Assembly (NCBI RefSeq): GCF_900142935.1
Contig: NZ_FSRS01000001.1
Coordinates: 2,552,001 to 2,616,000 of the forward strand
From: Rhodovulum sp. ES.010
GTDB taxonomy: Bacteria; Pseudomonadota; Alphaproteobacteria; Rhodobacterales; Rhodobacteraceae
DNA length: 64,000 nt
Direction of reading: 5' to 3'
The position numbers and the translations under genes were made by a program. Shown piece by piece: positions 53,482 through 62,561 of the stretch (the stretch's first letter is position 1; each line of letters begins with the position of its first letter). The notes under the pieces were generated by a model. That model had not been told where the DNA came from. It saw only the letters and a list, made by a program, of their open reading frames with translations, and made no database searches.

Positions 53482-54915
53482 CTAGGACTTCCACGGCCCG
53501 TAGCCCAGCGCAACGTAATCGCGCCGGTAGGCCGCGCGGGCCGCGGCCTCCAGGTCCTCGTCGTAGATGTCGGAGAGCGGTACCGGCCCCTGGGGCAGCG
53601 GCGCGGGCGGAAGCGGCGCATCTGCCCCCACCTGCGCGGCCAGCGCGGCGAAATCCGCGGCCAAACGTTCCGCTCGCAGCACCATGTCGGGACAGGCGAT
53701 CGGCGCCATCCCTTCCAGAACGCGGCTCTGCGACGCCCAGCTGGCATCGACGCGCAGCCCGGTCTGGCCGGCGAGATTGCCCTCGAGGAATCGCAGGAAG
53801 CCCAGGAACGCAGCGCGGTGCGCCGCGCGGTCGTAATCGGCCCCAGGCCCGTTCGCGGGCAGCGGCACACCGTAGCTGTCGCGCAGCGCGGCCCGGATCG
53901 CCGGGAAACTGTCCTTGCCGACCGGCAGGACATGCGTGCAGAACGCGCGATGCGCGCGGACCAACGGGTGCGTGACGACCGTGAAGCTGCGATGGCCGGG
54001 GTGGCGCCGCATCCACTGGCGCAGCGTCTTGCGGGTAAAGCCGCGCCGCAGCGCCCCCGGCCCGGTGCCGTCGAGCGCGGCGAGCCAGCCTTCGACCTGT
54101 GCCACGGGGCCGCCCCGGATCGCCAGGTAAAGCAGCGGGCTTTCGGCCGCCGCCACATAGGCCGGCACCGCCGGTCCGCGGCGCGGCTCGAAACAGGGAG
54201 TGCGCGACAGATCGAACCGGTCGAGTTCCGCGAGGGCCGCCGCCATGTCGTCCGGGTTCGTGACCTTGTCCGCAATCGGCTTTGGGTTCTGCTTCTTGAG
54301 CCGCTGCGAGACGGCGCGAAGCTGCGTGTCGAGCCCCAGGAAGCGCAGAAGCCCGTTCAGGACGTCGGCATCGGCGACATCTTCGTAGGCAAGGTAGAAC
54401 GCCGTCTGCCCGCTGGTCTGAAGCGTCCGCAGGAGTTGAAGCTGAAAGCCCTGCACCGCGTCGAGATGGGCCACGAATTCGGCAGCGTCGAACCGCACCT
54501 GCGCCGCGCGCGCATGCCGGATGTCGGTCAGGCGCCACTGCCCGGTGCGCCCGGCGATCTTGCGCGAGACATAGGACTCGACCGGGTTGCGCGTGAGCAC
54601 GATCTTGGCCCGGCGACGGTCGGCGAGGACGCGGGCCAGCACGCGCGGGTCGTGGTCGTGGAAGAAGCGAAAGCCGGGCATCCCCTCGCCCGCGCGCGCC
54701 ATGGCCGCAAGAAGCATGTCGGGGTCGCGGTCGCGCTCGGCCCGGGACACGCCCAGAAGCGTGTGCCTGTCCTTGTGGCCGACGAACCGGGGGTTGAACG
54801 CTTCGCCGTAGCAGCGCAGGCCGGCCACCGCGTTCAGGTTCTCCTCAAGAAAGTTCGATCCCGTCCGCATCTCGGCGAAGATGACGAAGTTGTCGAAGGG
54901 GGCGCCGGTCTGCAT
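53482..54915 (-). CDS. Two-part sulfotransferase-family protein
   Basis: A 477-residue protein. The N-terminal half (about 1-240) is a NodH-like sulfotransferase: EMRTGSNFLEENL is the PAPS 5'-phosphosulfate loop and IVLTRNPVESYVSRK the 3'-phosphate motif. The second half has VVTHPLVRAHRAFCTHVLP and an ending DYVALGYGPW. This resembles a carbohydrate-sulfotransferase module with a weakened 3'-phosphate motif (Thr where Arg is usual) and no clear 5' loop. It is last in a run with glycosyltransferases and probably sulfates a surface glycan (inference). Confidence 0.75.
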   Translation of the reverse strand: MQTGAPFDNFVIFAEMRTGSNFLEENLNAVAGLRCYGEAFNPRFVGHKDRHTLLGVSRAERDRDPDMLLAAMARAGEGMPGFRFFHDHDPRVLARVLADRRRAKIVLTRNPVESYVSRKIAGRTGQWRLTDIRHARAAQVRFDAAEFVAHLDAVQGFQLQLLRTLQTSGQTAFYLAYEDVADADVLNGLLRFLGLDTQLRAVSQRLKKQNPKPIADKVTNPDDMAAALAELDRFDLSRTPCFEPRRGPAVPAYVAAAESPLLYLAIRGGPVAQVEGWLAALDGTGPGALRRGFTRKTLRQWMRRHPGHRSFTVVTHPLVRAHRAFCTHVLPVGKDSFPAIRAALRDSYGVPLPANGPGADYDRAAHRAAFLGFLRFLEGNLAGQTGLRVDASWASQSRVLEGMAPIACPDMVLRAERLAADFAALAAQVGADAPLPPAPLPQGPVPLSDIYDEDLEAAARAAYRRDYVALGYGPWKS

Positions 54916-54916
54916 G

Positions 54917-56614
54917 TCACCGCATCAGGTAGGGGGAGCTGGTCCGCGCCGGGCGGCGCGGCCGATCATCTCGGGCCGGGAAATCGCCCATCAGGTAGGG
55001 CGTCATGCCACGGTTCCGCAAATCCTGCAGGAACTGACCGAACCCGGCGAGGTCGGCCATAAGCGGCACCTCGGTCAAATGGTGCTGCGCGCGGGGCGCG
55101 ATTTCGTCGACCAGGATTTGCAACGGCTCGATCGGGTTCTGCACGAAATCGGCCATGGTCCATACGCGCACCCGCGCCCGTGTGTGCGGTGAGCGCAGAA
55201 TATCGAGGTGCGCAGACTCGATTCGCTGAAGCTCCGCGGCGCGCTTGCGCAGGTCGGCAAAGCTCCGCCGCGACAGGAAGAGCGGCACCGCCCAGGCACC
55301 GGTGATGACGGAAATCTGCGCGTTCGGATCGCCGGCCATGAACCAGCTGACATCCTGCCGGTCGCCGGGGCCGAACTGGAAGCACTGCCGTTCGCCGCGG
55401 GTGTTCCAGACGAGGCGCCTGAGGAAGGCGCACGCGTCGTAATCGCGCACGGCCGCTCTGTCCGACAGCCCGCCGTGATAGACGCACGCCCCGCCCGCGA
55501 ACTGCACCCGTTCCGGGTGGTAGAGATGGCCGTGAACGCGCACGCCGACGTTCCGCCCAAGCCAGTCTTCGAAGTTCTCGAACAACTCGGCGAAACCCTC
55601 GAACACGGAATAGGGTGCGCAGGTGCGCCCGTTTTCCCAGCCGTCGCGCGGAAAGCGGCTTTGCATGTAGAGCCCCGCCCGCCCCCGGGTGCGCCGGTCG
55701 ACCGCCTTCGTGAAGAGCCGGTCGATCTTGGCCGGGTTCGGCTCGGCGCAGGTCGCCTGGCTGCCGTCGGCCCCAAGGAAGGCGTCGTAGAGCCGGTCGG
55801 CCCGCGGCCAGATCTTGCGCGCGACGAAACAGTCCGAACGGCGCAGGAGTTGCAGGTGGTCGTCGTAGAAGATGTGCGGCTTGCCCTGGAAATCGAATTT
55901 CGACAGCGTGAGCGAGCGGCTCTCGATACGGTTGCCGTGCTTGCGCACCAGCGTCTGGAAATAGCTTTCGTCGGGGATCCAGACGCGGCGGAAATAGCGG
56001 TCATGGATCGGGCGGTCGGGGTCGGTCAGGATCGCGGTCAGGGTCTCGCGCGTCAGACACCACCATTGCGAACCGAGATGCGGCTCGAGCCCGGCCGGGA
56101 TGCGGCGGCGGACCCGCAGGCGCCGCTGCAGCGCGACATGGCGGTCGAAAAGCCGGCGGTGACGCTTCCACGCGAAGGGAAAGCGCAGGGTGAAGCGTTC
56201 GCGTGCAAGGCCGCCGACGATCCAGGGCACCTCGTCGGTGGTCACGGACTCGATGAAATCGGTGCGGGGCCGGTCCGACAGGTAGGCGCGCAACTCGTCC
56301 CCGGACCGCAGGGGCAGGCAGGAACCGGAGGCGAGGTAGACATGGCTGAGCTCCGGAAACTCGGCCAGCGCCGTCTCGGTGCCTGCAAGCGTCGCGGCGA
56401 CGATCGACCAGGTGCCCCATTCGCAGCGGTGGCGGCGGCAGAAGCGGATGTTTGGCAGATCGCCCAGCGCGGCGCGGAGGGCGTGGGCCACGCCGCGCGC
56501 CACGCGACGGTCGACATGGATCACCACCGGGCAGTCCTGCGTTGCCCAGTGCCGCGCCACCGCGGCCGCGCGGTCGAGCGCGGTATGAACCAGCAAGACG
56601 AAGCCCACTCTCAT
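54917..56614 (-). CDS. Core-2/I-branching (GT14)-like glycosyltransferase with extra C-terminal domain
   Basis: A 565-residue protein. The N-terminal part (about 1-270) is GT14-like: VGFVLLVHTALDRAAAVARH, VVIHVDRRV, HVYLASGSCLPLRS, PHLGSQWWCLTRETL and WIPDESYFQTLV, as in beta-1,6-GlcNAc transferases. The C-terminal 290 residues (GLYMQSRFPRDGWENGRTC, VRVHGHLYHPERVQFAGG) form a separate domain that I cannot name. It overlaps the next upstream glycosyltransferase gene by ATGA and is one base from the sulfotransferase gene. Confidence 0.78.
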   Translation of the reverse strand: MRVGFVLLVHTALDRAAAVARHWATQDCPVVIHVDRRVARGVAHALRAALGDLPNIRFCRRHRCEWGTWSIVAATLAGTETALAEFPELSHVYLASGSCLPLRSGDELRAYLSDRPRTDFIESVTTDEVPWIVGGLARERFTLRFPFAWKRHRRLFDRHVALQRRLRVRRRIPAGLEPHLGSQWWCLTRETLTAILTDPDRPIHDRYFRRVWIPDESYFQTLVRKHGNRIESRSLTLSKFDFQGKPHIFYDDHLQLLRRSDCFVARKIWPRADRLYDAFLGADGSQATCAEPNPAKIDRLFTKAVDRRTRGRAGLYMQSRFPRDGWENGRTCAPYSVFEGFAELFENFEDWLGRNVGVRVHGHLYHPERVQFAGGACVYHGGLSDRAAVRDYDACAFLRRLVWNTRGERQCFQFGPGDRQDVSWFMAGDPNAQISVITGAWAVPLFLSRRSFADLRKRAAELQRIESAHLDILRSPHTRARVRVWTMADFVQNPIEPLQILVDEIAPRAQHHLTEVPLMADLAGFGQFLQDLRNRGMTPYLMGDFPARDDRPRRPARTSSPYLMR

Positions 56615-57621
56615 GCCCAGTTTCCCTTGGAGATGAGCCCCAGAAGCTCCAGCTGGCGCCAGTTGACGTATTTCTCGGACCACTTGCACCAGAGCTCCGG
56701 GCTGTCCTTCAGCGTCGTGTGATACGCACGGTATTCTTCGCCGCCGGCGTAGTGCTGGCGCCGGGTCAGTTCCTCGGCGGCCTTGCCCAAGACGCCGTCG
56801 AGGAACTTGGCATGAAGGAGCGCGCCCGACGCCTTTTCGCCGCCCCACTCGTCATAGACGAGGTTCAACCCGCGGGGCAGCAAGGCGTGGGTGGAACTGA
56901 TATAGGCATAGCGCTTTTGCCATCGCACCAGCGGGATCTTGTTCAGCGCGGGGGCGCGCTCGGGCCGGTCGGGGAAGAACAGGCGCGCCCTGGGGCCGCC
57001 CTGGATCCAGAGATTGCGGTATTTCGGGTTCTTGCTGATCGTGTAATTGCCGCTGTCGAACCAGGAGGCGATCTCGAACGGGTCCTGGCCGGGGCGATAG
57101 GGCACCGCATCGATCGGGCCCTTGGGATACATGTCGATGAGCATCGCGCCGAACGACCGGATCGCCGCCGAATCCAGCCAGTCGCAGAGCGCCGGGATCG
57201 AGCGGGTGTCGCAGAACGGGTAGACGAAGAACTCGTCGACATCGACGGTCAGCGTCCAGTGGCCGTGCCCGTGGCGCATGAGCAGCCAGTTCAGCCAGTC
57301 CATCCCGAAATGCGACTTCCGGTAACTCGCCCGTGTCGACCAGAGCGAAACATCGGGCTGATCGGCCAGGAAGTCGCGCGATCCGTCATCCGATGCGTTG
57401 TCGACCATCAGAAAGTGCCCGATGCCACGCCGGCGGTAGTAGTCGAGGAAGTAGGGCAGCCGCACCGCCTCGTTCCGCAGCACGGTGAAGGCCAGCACAT
57501 CGTCGGGTGCGATCTCGCGCGTTCGGTCGGCCACGCGGGACAACTGCCAGCGCTTGCAGCGCGCCCTGCGTTTCCAGCTCTTGCGCTCCAGACGCATGCG
57601 GTATGACGATAGCGCGCCCAC
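56611..57621 (-). CDS. Family 2-type glycosyltransferase (first of two paralogues)
   Basis: A 336-residue glycosyltransferase with FTVLRNEAVRLPYFLDYYRRRGI, VDNASDDGSRDFL, DVDEFFVYP (metal-binding DxD) and PKGPIDAVPYRPGQDPFEI. The sugar donor is unknown. The start is GTG at 57621 with AGGAGG upstream; an internal ATG at about 57597 is possible. It shares an arrangement and many blocks with the upstream gene (57718-58788), so it came from a tandem duplication. Confidence 0.8.
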   Translation of the reverse strand: MGALSSYRMRLERKSWKRRARCKRWQLSRVADRTREIAPDDVLAFTVLRNEAVRLPYFLDYYRRRGIGHFLMVDNASDDGSRDFLADQPDVSLWSTRASYRKSHFGMDWLNWLLMRHGHGHWTLTVDVDEFFVYPFCDTRSIPALCDWLDSAAIRSFGAMLIDMYPKGPIDAVPYRPGQDPFEIASWFDSGNYTISKNPKYRNLWIQGGPRARLFFPDRPERAPALNKIPLVRWQKRYAYISSTHALLPRGLNLVYDEWGGEKASGALLHAKFLDGVLGKAAEELTRRQHYAGGEEYRAYHTTLKDSPELWCKWSEKYVNWRQLELLGLISKGNWA

Positions 57622-57717
57622 TGGGCCTCCTGCCTGGACGCCCCAAGCGGGGCTCAGCCAGTGACTACCGAAAAGCGGCTAATCGTGCGTTAAGGACGTT
57701 GGGCGCCCCCGCCGTTC

Positions 57718-58788
57718 TCAGCCCCAGTCGCCGCGGGACATCAGCCCCAGCGCCTCAAGCTGGCGCCAGCCCTCAAGCCGGATCGACTCCGGGCACCAGA
57801 GCTCGGGGTTCGCGATGAGGGCGTCGTAATAGGTTTCGTAAAGCGCGCTGTTCGCGAAATGCTCGCGCCGGCGCTTTTCCTCGCGCGATTTCGCGACGAT
57901 CGAAGGCAGGAACTTGGTGTGGAGCAGCACGCCCGAGGGCAGTCCGCCCGCCTCCAATCCCCGCACCCGGTTGAGCCGGGCCGGCAGCGCCGAGTGCGTC
58001 GAGCTGACATAGGCGTAGTGGCGCTTCCAGCGGATCAGCGGGGTCTTGGACAGGGTGGGCGCACGCGCCGGCGCATCGGCAAAGAACATGCGCGCCCGCA
58101 CCCCGCCCCGCACGAGGAGGTTCCGCAGCGGTGGTTGGTATTTCGTCGTGATGTTGCCGGCATCGAACCAGCCCAGCACCTCGGTCGGGTCCTGACCGGG
58201 GCGATAGTCAGGCGCACCGACCGGCCCCTTGGGATAAAGGTCGAGCAGGATCGCCCCCATCGCCGGACGCCCCCGCGCGTCCAGCCACGCGGTGAGCGCG
58301 GTCAGGTCGCGGGTGTCATGATGCGGATAGACGAGCAACTCGTCAGCATCGAGCGTCAGGCACCAGTGGCCGTGGCCGAAACGCATCATCAGCCAGGTCA
58401 GCCAGTCGATCCCGAACCGCGACAGCTTGTAGCTGTGCCCCGTGCACCAGAGCGACACGTCGGGCTGGGCGGCGAGATAGTCGCGCGTGCCGTCGTCACT
58501 GGCATTGTCGACGAACAGGAAGTGCGCGACGCCCAGCGCGCGGTGATGGCGCAGGAAATAGGGCAACCGCTCGGCCTCGTTCCGCACGGTGGAGAAGCCG
58601 AGAATGTCGCCCTTGCGGATCGCAACCGTTCGGTCGACGACGGGCCGAAGCTGACTGTGCTTGCGCAGTGCCCGCACCAAGAGCCGACGCCGCGTCCACC
58701 GCATGCGATAGGCTGTCCAAGCGGACTGAAGGCCCCGCCGGGACGGCGCAGCCGGAGCGCTATCGAACGGGGGGCGGGCGTGGTGCAC
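57718..58788 (-). CDS. Family 2-type glycosyltransferase (second of two paralogues)
   Basis: A 356-residue glycosyltransferase closely parallel to the next gene: STVRNEAERLPYFLRHHRALGV, VDNASDDGTRDYL, DADELLVYP, PKGPVGAPDYRPGQDPTEV, and an ending of WRQLEALGLMSRGDWG compared with WRQLELLGLISKGNWA. GTG 58788 lies 12 bases after the galU stop with GAGG between, so it is probably co-transcribed with galU. An AT-rich 96-base gap follows it. Confidence 0.8.
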   Translation of the reverse strand: MHHARPPFDSAPAAPSRRGLQSAWTAYRMRWTRRRLLVRALRKHSQLRPVVDRTVAIRKGDILGFSTVRNEAERLPYFLRHHRALGVAHFLFVDNASDDGTRDYLAAQPDVSLWCTGHSYKLSRFGIDWLTWLMMRFGHGHWCLTLDADELLVYPHHDTRDLTALTAWLDARGRPAMGAILLDLYPKGPVGAPDYRPGQDPTEVLGWFDAGNITTKYQPPLRNLLVRGGVRARMFFADAPARAPTLSKTPLIRWKRHYAYVSSTHSALPARLNRVRGLEAGGLPSGVLLHTKFLPSIVAKSREEKRRREHFANSALYETYYDALIANPELWCPESIRLEGWRQLEALGLMSRGDWG

Positions 58789-58800
58789 GAGCCTCGCGGC

Positions 58801-59703
58801 TTACTCGGCCGCCTTGCGCACGCCAACCAGTTCGCGCAGGTAGCGCTCGAACTCTGCGTTCAGTTCCGGGCGGGCCAGCGCAAAGGACACCGTCGCCTGC
58901 AAGAAGCCCGCCTTCGAGCCACAGTCGAACCGCTGGCCCTTGAAACGGAAGCCGTAGACGCCCTGGCCATCGATCTCCTGCGCGATGGCATCGGTCAACT
59001 GCAACTCGCCGCCGGCGCCGGTGCGGTTGTCCTTGCGGTTCTGGTCGAGGTTATGCAGCACCTTCGGCGTCAGGATGTAGCGTCCGATAACAGCAAGATT
59101 CGACGGCGCCTCGTCCACCTCGGGCTTTTCCACCATGCCCTTGACGAGCACTCTGTCACCCATGTCGCGGTCGACATCCAGAATCCCGTAAGCCTTTGTC
59201 TTGTCATGGGGCACTTCCATTGCGGCCACCATGTTGGCGCCGGTCTCCTCGTAGGATTCGATCATCTGCTGCAGGCAGGGCTTGTCGGCGGCGATCACGT
59301 CGTCGGGCAGGATCACCGCGAAGGGTTCGTTCGCGATCAGCCGGCGCGCACACCACACCGCATGGCCCAGGCCAAGGGGCCGTTGCTGGCGGATATACGC
59401 GATCGCCCCGCTTTCCATGTTGGTGGACTTCAACAGTTCGAGAAGGTCGTCCTTACCCGCCTTGCGCAGCGAGGCCTCGAGCGTGGGCGCGGCATCGAAA
59501 TAGTCTTCGAGCGCGCTCTTGCCGCGGGAGGTGACGAAGATGAACTCCCTGATGCCGGCCGCGCGCGCCTCGTCGATGGCGTACTGGATCAGCGGCCGGT
59601 CGACCAGAGTCATGATCTCCTTCGGGATCGACTTGGTTGCGGGAAGAAAACGCGTGCCAAGGCCCGCGACGGGAAAGACGGCTTTGGTGACCTTACGCTG
59701 CAT
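58801..59703 (-). CDS. galU: UTP-glucose-1-phosphate uridylyltransferase
   Basis: Makes UDP-glucose for polysaccharide and glycolipid synthesis. The 300-residue protein has FPVAGLGTRFLPATKSIPKEIM (the nucleotide-binding loop), FAVILPDDVI and GDRVLVKGMVEKP. It leads the glycosyltransferase/sulfotransferase series, which suggests that glucose-derived donors feed those enzymes. Confidence 0.95.
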   Translation of the reverse strand: MQRKVTKAVFPVAGLGTRFLPATKSIPKEIMTLVDRPLIQYAIDEARAAGIREFIFVTSRGKSALEDYFDAAPTLEASLRKAGKDDLLELLKSTNMESGAIAYIRQQRPLGLGHAVWCARRLIANEPFAVILPDDVIAADKPCLQQMIESYEETGANMVAAMEVPHDKTKAYGILDVDRDMGDRVLVKGMVEKPEVDEAPSNLAVIGRYILTPKVLHNLDQNRKDNRTGAGGELQLTDAIAQEIDGQGVYGFRFKGQRFDCGSKAGFLQATVSFALARPELNAEFERYLRELVGVRKAAE

Positions 59704-59929
59704 GACCTCTTCGCCTCTTCTTCATTTCCAACACGCTTCGCCGCCACGCCCACCGCGTCCGGCGTTCCCCCGTGGCGATCCATACTGCACCGGCAGCGTA
59801 TCAAAAAGGTTATACCGAGTTGATTCCCTTGTGACGGGCCATTGAAGCAACAAAATGGCCTGTCCGGCGCGGCCTATGCCCGCCCTGGCACATGGGCGCC
59901 GACGGCCGCGTGTGGTCTTGCGGGCCCCC

Positions 59930-60730
59930 TCACGCGATCCCAAGCATGGCCAGCATCGCCTCGATGCGGGGCACGTCCTCGGGGTTGTTGAGTTCCCAGA
60001 ACGGCCGTCCCCGCGCCTCGACCTCGACGCAGAGCACCGGGCGCTCGCGTTCCAGGAAGCGCAGCTGTTCCAGCCCCTCGAGCCGCTCCAGCGGCCCGGC
60101 CTCCCACCGTGGATAGGCGGCCAGCGCGGAGGGGCGGTAGGCATAGACGCCGACATGGTGGAAGACGGGCGTCAGGGCGTCGTCCGCGTAGCTTTGCCCG
60201 GTATAGGGGATCACCTCCTTGGAGAAGTAGAGCGCGCGGCGGTCCCAGCCGAAGACGGCGGTGGTGCCGCCCACACGGCCGGCGTGCCGATCCTCCAGCA
60301 GTGCCGAGAGCCCCTGCCCGTCGCAGCGCAGGACAGGCGTTGCGACCTCGGCCACCGGGTCGGCCGCCAACCCCGCCACGAGGTCCTCGATGAACCAGGC
60401 CGGGGTGAGCGGCGCGTCGCCCTGCAGGTTCACCACGATCTCGTGGCCGCCGCCGAGCCGGTCGAACGCGTCTGCAACCCGCTCGGTGCCGTTGGCGCAC
60501 GTCTCCGAGGTCATGACCACCTCGGCGCCGAAGGCTTCTGCAGCCGCGCGAATGCGCGAATCGTCGGTCGCGATCACGGCGCGCTCTACACCCGAAACGC
60601 CTTGCGCCGCCTCCCAGGCGCGCTGGACAAGATTCTTTTCCTGCCCGGAGGCGCCCCTCAGCGGCACCAAGGGCTTCCCCGGGAAACGGCTGGAGGCATA
60701 GCGCGCCGGAATGACGATCAGGACGGACAT
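59930..60730 (-). CDS. kdsB: 3-deoxy-manno-octulosonate cytidylyltransferase
   Basis: Activates Kdo as CMP-Kdo for lipopolysaccharide or capsule. The 266-residue protein has VIPARYASSRFPGKPL, TCANGTERVADA, NLQGDAPL and FHHVGVYAYR. The ATG at 60730 overlaps the cysQ stop (TGATG). Together with kdsD at 48.2 kb it supplies the Kdo pathway. Confidence 0.94.
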   Translation of the reverse strand: MSVLIVIPARYASSRFPGKPLVPLRGASGQEKNLVQRAWEAAQGVSGVERAVIATDDSRIRAAAEAFGAEVVMTSETCANGTERVADAFDRLGGGHEIVVNLQGDAPLTPAWFIEDLVAGLAADPVAEVATPVLRCDGQGLSALLEDRHAGRVGGTTAVFGWDRRALYFSKEVIPYTGQSYADDALTPVFHHVGVYAYRPSALAAYPRWEAGPLERLEGLEQLRFLERERPVLCVEVEARGRPFWELNNPEDVPRIEAMLAMLGIA

Positions 60731-61527
60731 CAGACGGGCTGCAGGGTCACGCCTGGCGCATGGGCGATGAAGAACGGGTTCTCGTAGCCCGGCTTGCCAT
60801 AGGTCAGCGGCGCATGATCGTCGAAGCGCACGACCTTGCCGCCGGCCCCCGACAGAACCGCATGCCCCGCGGCGGTGTCCCATTCCATGGTGCGTCCGAG
60901 CCGCGGGTAAAGGTGCGCCTCGCCGCTCGCAACGAGGCAGAACTTGAGCGAGGACCCGGCGCTCGTCATGTCGGCCACTGCGTATTTCGCGATGTAATCG
61001 TCGGTCGCCTGGTCGCGGTGCGATTTCGAGGCCACAACCACGAGGGCCTCGTTCCCAGGCGCGGAGACCGAGAGCGGGCGAAGCGTGTCGGGCCGGTCGA
61101 AATCGAAGGCCCCGGTTTCCTCGACCGCCGCGCCGTCCGCGCGCGTGTAGAAAAGCCGCCCCTTGGCCGGAGCGTAGACGACACCGCGGACGGGATGCCC
61201 GCCCTCGACCCAGGCGATGTTCACCGTGAACTCGCCGCGCCGTTTCACGAATTCCTTGGTTCCGTCCAGCGGATCGACGATCAGGAAATTCTCGGCGCGC
61301 CCGGCATGGCTTTCGGCCTGTTCCTCGGTGACGATCAGCGTGTTGGGAAAGGCATTGGCGAGCTGCTCGTAAATGAGAGCATCGGCGGCCTCGTCGGCGG
61401 CGGTCACCGGGCTGTCGTCCGCCTTGGAGCGCACCTCGAAATCGTCGGCCTCGTAGATCTCCATGATCCGCGCCCCGGCCATGAGGGCCGTCCGACGCAT
61501 CACCTGTTCGAGCGTTTCGTAATCCAA
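60730..61527 (-). CDS. cysQ: 3'(2'),5'-bisphosphate nucleotidase CysQ
   Basis: Removes the 3'-phosphate of PAP, the by-product of sulfotransferases, and recycles it to AMP. The 265-residue inositol-monophosphatase-fold protein has VTEEQ, IVDPLDGTKEFVKRRGEF (metal ligands), AGSSLKFCLVASGEAHLYPR and MEWDTAAGHAVL. The start is TTG at 61527 with GGAG seven bases upstream; earlier codons are not protein-like. It is coupled to kdsB and lies near the sulfotransferase gene. Confidence 0.9.
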   Translation of the reverse strand: MDYETLEQVMRRTALMAGARIMEIYEADDFEVRSKADDSPVTAADEAADALIYEQLANAFPNTLIVTEEQAESHAGRAENFLIVDPLDGTKEFVKRRGEFTVNIAWVEGGHPVRGVVYAPAKGRLFYTRADGAAVEETGAFDFDRPDTLRPLSVSAPGNEALVVVASKSHRDQATDDYIAKYAVADMTSAGSSLKFCLVASGEAHLYPRLGRTMEWDTAAGHAVLSGAGGKVVRFDDHAPLTYGKPGYENPFFIAHAPGVTLQPV

Positions 61528-61634
61528 AAACCGGCTCCCTCTGCGCCTCGATCGTAAGGAAATCGCAAGGCCCTTATGCTTGCGTGTAAGCGCAACGGCA
61601 AGGGCGGCCAACGCCCCCGAACGCGGAAGAGGCA

Positions 61635-62459
61635 ATGTTTCAGCCGAGCAGACCCAGATCGACCACCATGGGCCTCGTTCGCCTGCTCGGTCTGATTTAT
61701 CATGGCAGCGTCCGCCATGTGCGCCGCAGCCATCGCAATGCCGTCGTCGGGCTGATCATGAACATCATGCAGACGGTGATCTTCATCCTCGCCTTCTACC
61801 TGATGTTCACCCTGGTGCCCGGCATGCGCGGCTCGGCGGTCCGGGGCGATTTCCTGCTCTACCTGATGTCGGGCATCTTCCTTTTCCTGACCTTCAACAA
61901 GACGATGTCCGCGGTGATCGGCTCGGAAGGTCCGGCCTCGCCGATGATGCAGCACGCCCCGATGAACACCATCGTCGCGATCGGGTCGGCCGCGATCGGC
62001 GCGCTCTACGTCCAGCTTCTTTCGATGTTCGTGGTCCTGTTCGTCTACCACGTCGCTTTCACGCCGATCACCATCTACAATCCGGTCGGCGCGATCGGCA
62101 TGGTGCTGTTGTCATGGTTCTCCGGCTTCTCGATCGGTCTCGTCCTGCTGGCGATGAAGCCTTGGGCCCCCGGCGCCGTCGGGCTGGTCTCGATGATCTA
62201 CCAGCGGCTGAACATGATCGCCTCGGGCAAGATGTTCCTCGCCAACACGCTGCCGGGCTACATGCTGACGTTGTTCGACTGGAACCCGCTGTTCCACTGC
62301 ATCGATCAGGCGCGCGGCTATACCTTCATCAACTACAGCCCCCAGTTCACGGCCGTCTCCTACCCTATCTATGTCAGCGTCGCGCTTATCATGATCGGAC
62401 TGATGGGCGAGTTCTACACGCGGAAATTCGCCTCGGCGAGTTGGTACGCGCGGCGCTAG
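61635..62459 (+). CDS. ABC-2 type polysaccharide export permease
   Basis: A 274-residue membrane protein with six hydrophobic segments of the ABC-2 (KpsM/Wzm/RfbA-like) family. A short amphipathic start (VRLLGLIYHGSVRHVRRSHRN) precedes the first helix, FIDL-type loops follow, and the C-terminal PIYVSVALIMIGLMGEFYTRKF is typical. Such permeases export capsule or O-antigen with an ATPase (KpsT/Wzt); no ATPase gene is adjacent here. An internal ATG (MGLVRLL) is a possible alternative start. Confidence 0.78.
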   Translation: MFQPSRPRSTTMGLVRLLGLIYHGSVRHVRRSHRNAVVGLIMNIMQTVIFILAFYLMFTLVPGMRGSAVRGDFLLYLMSGIFLFLTFNKTMSAVIGSEGPASPMMQHAPMNTIVAIGSAAIGALYVQLLSMFVVLFVYHVAFTPITIYNPVGAIGMVLLSWFSGFSIGLVLLAMKPWAPGAVGLVSMIYQRLNMIASGKMFLANTLPGYMLTLFDWNPLFHCIDQARGYTFINYSPQFTAVSYPIYVSVALIMIGLMGEFYTRKFASASWYARR

Positions 62460-62561
62460 GACTCGAACGCTTGCCCGCCCGACGGCCCATGCGCAGCGGG
62501 CCGGGCCAACCCCAAGGACTTCTCGGCGCCCGGGGCGTGAGGCGTTGGCCCCACGGGCACG

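Noticed and set aside
59837..59860. 7-bp hairpin GGCCATT/AATGGCC between kdsB and galU
   Set aside because: No T-run follows on either strand, so it is not called a terminator.
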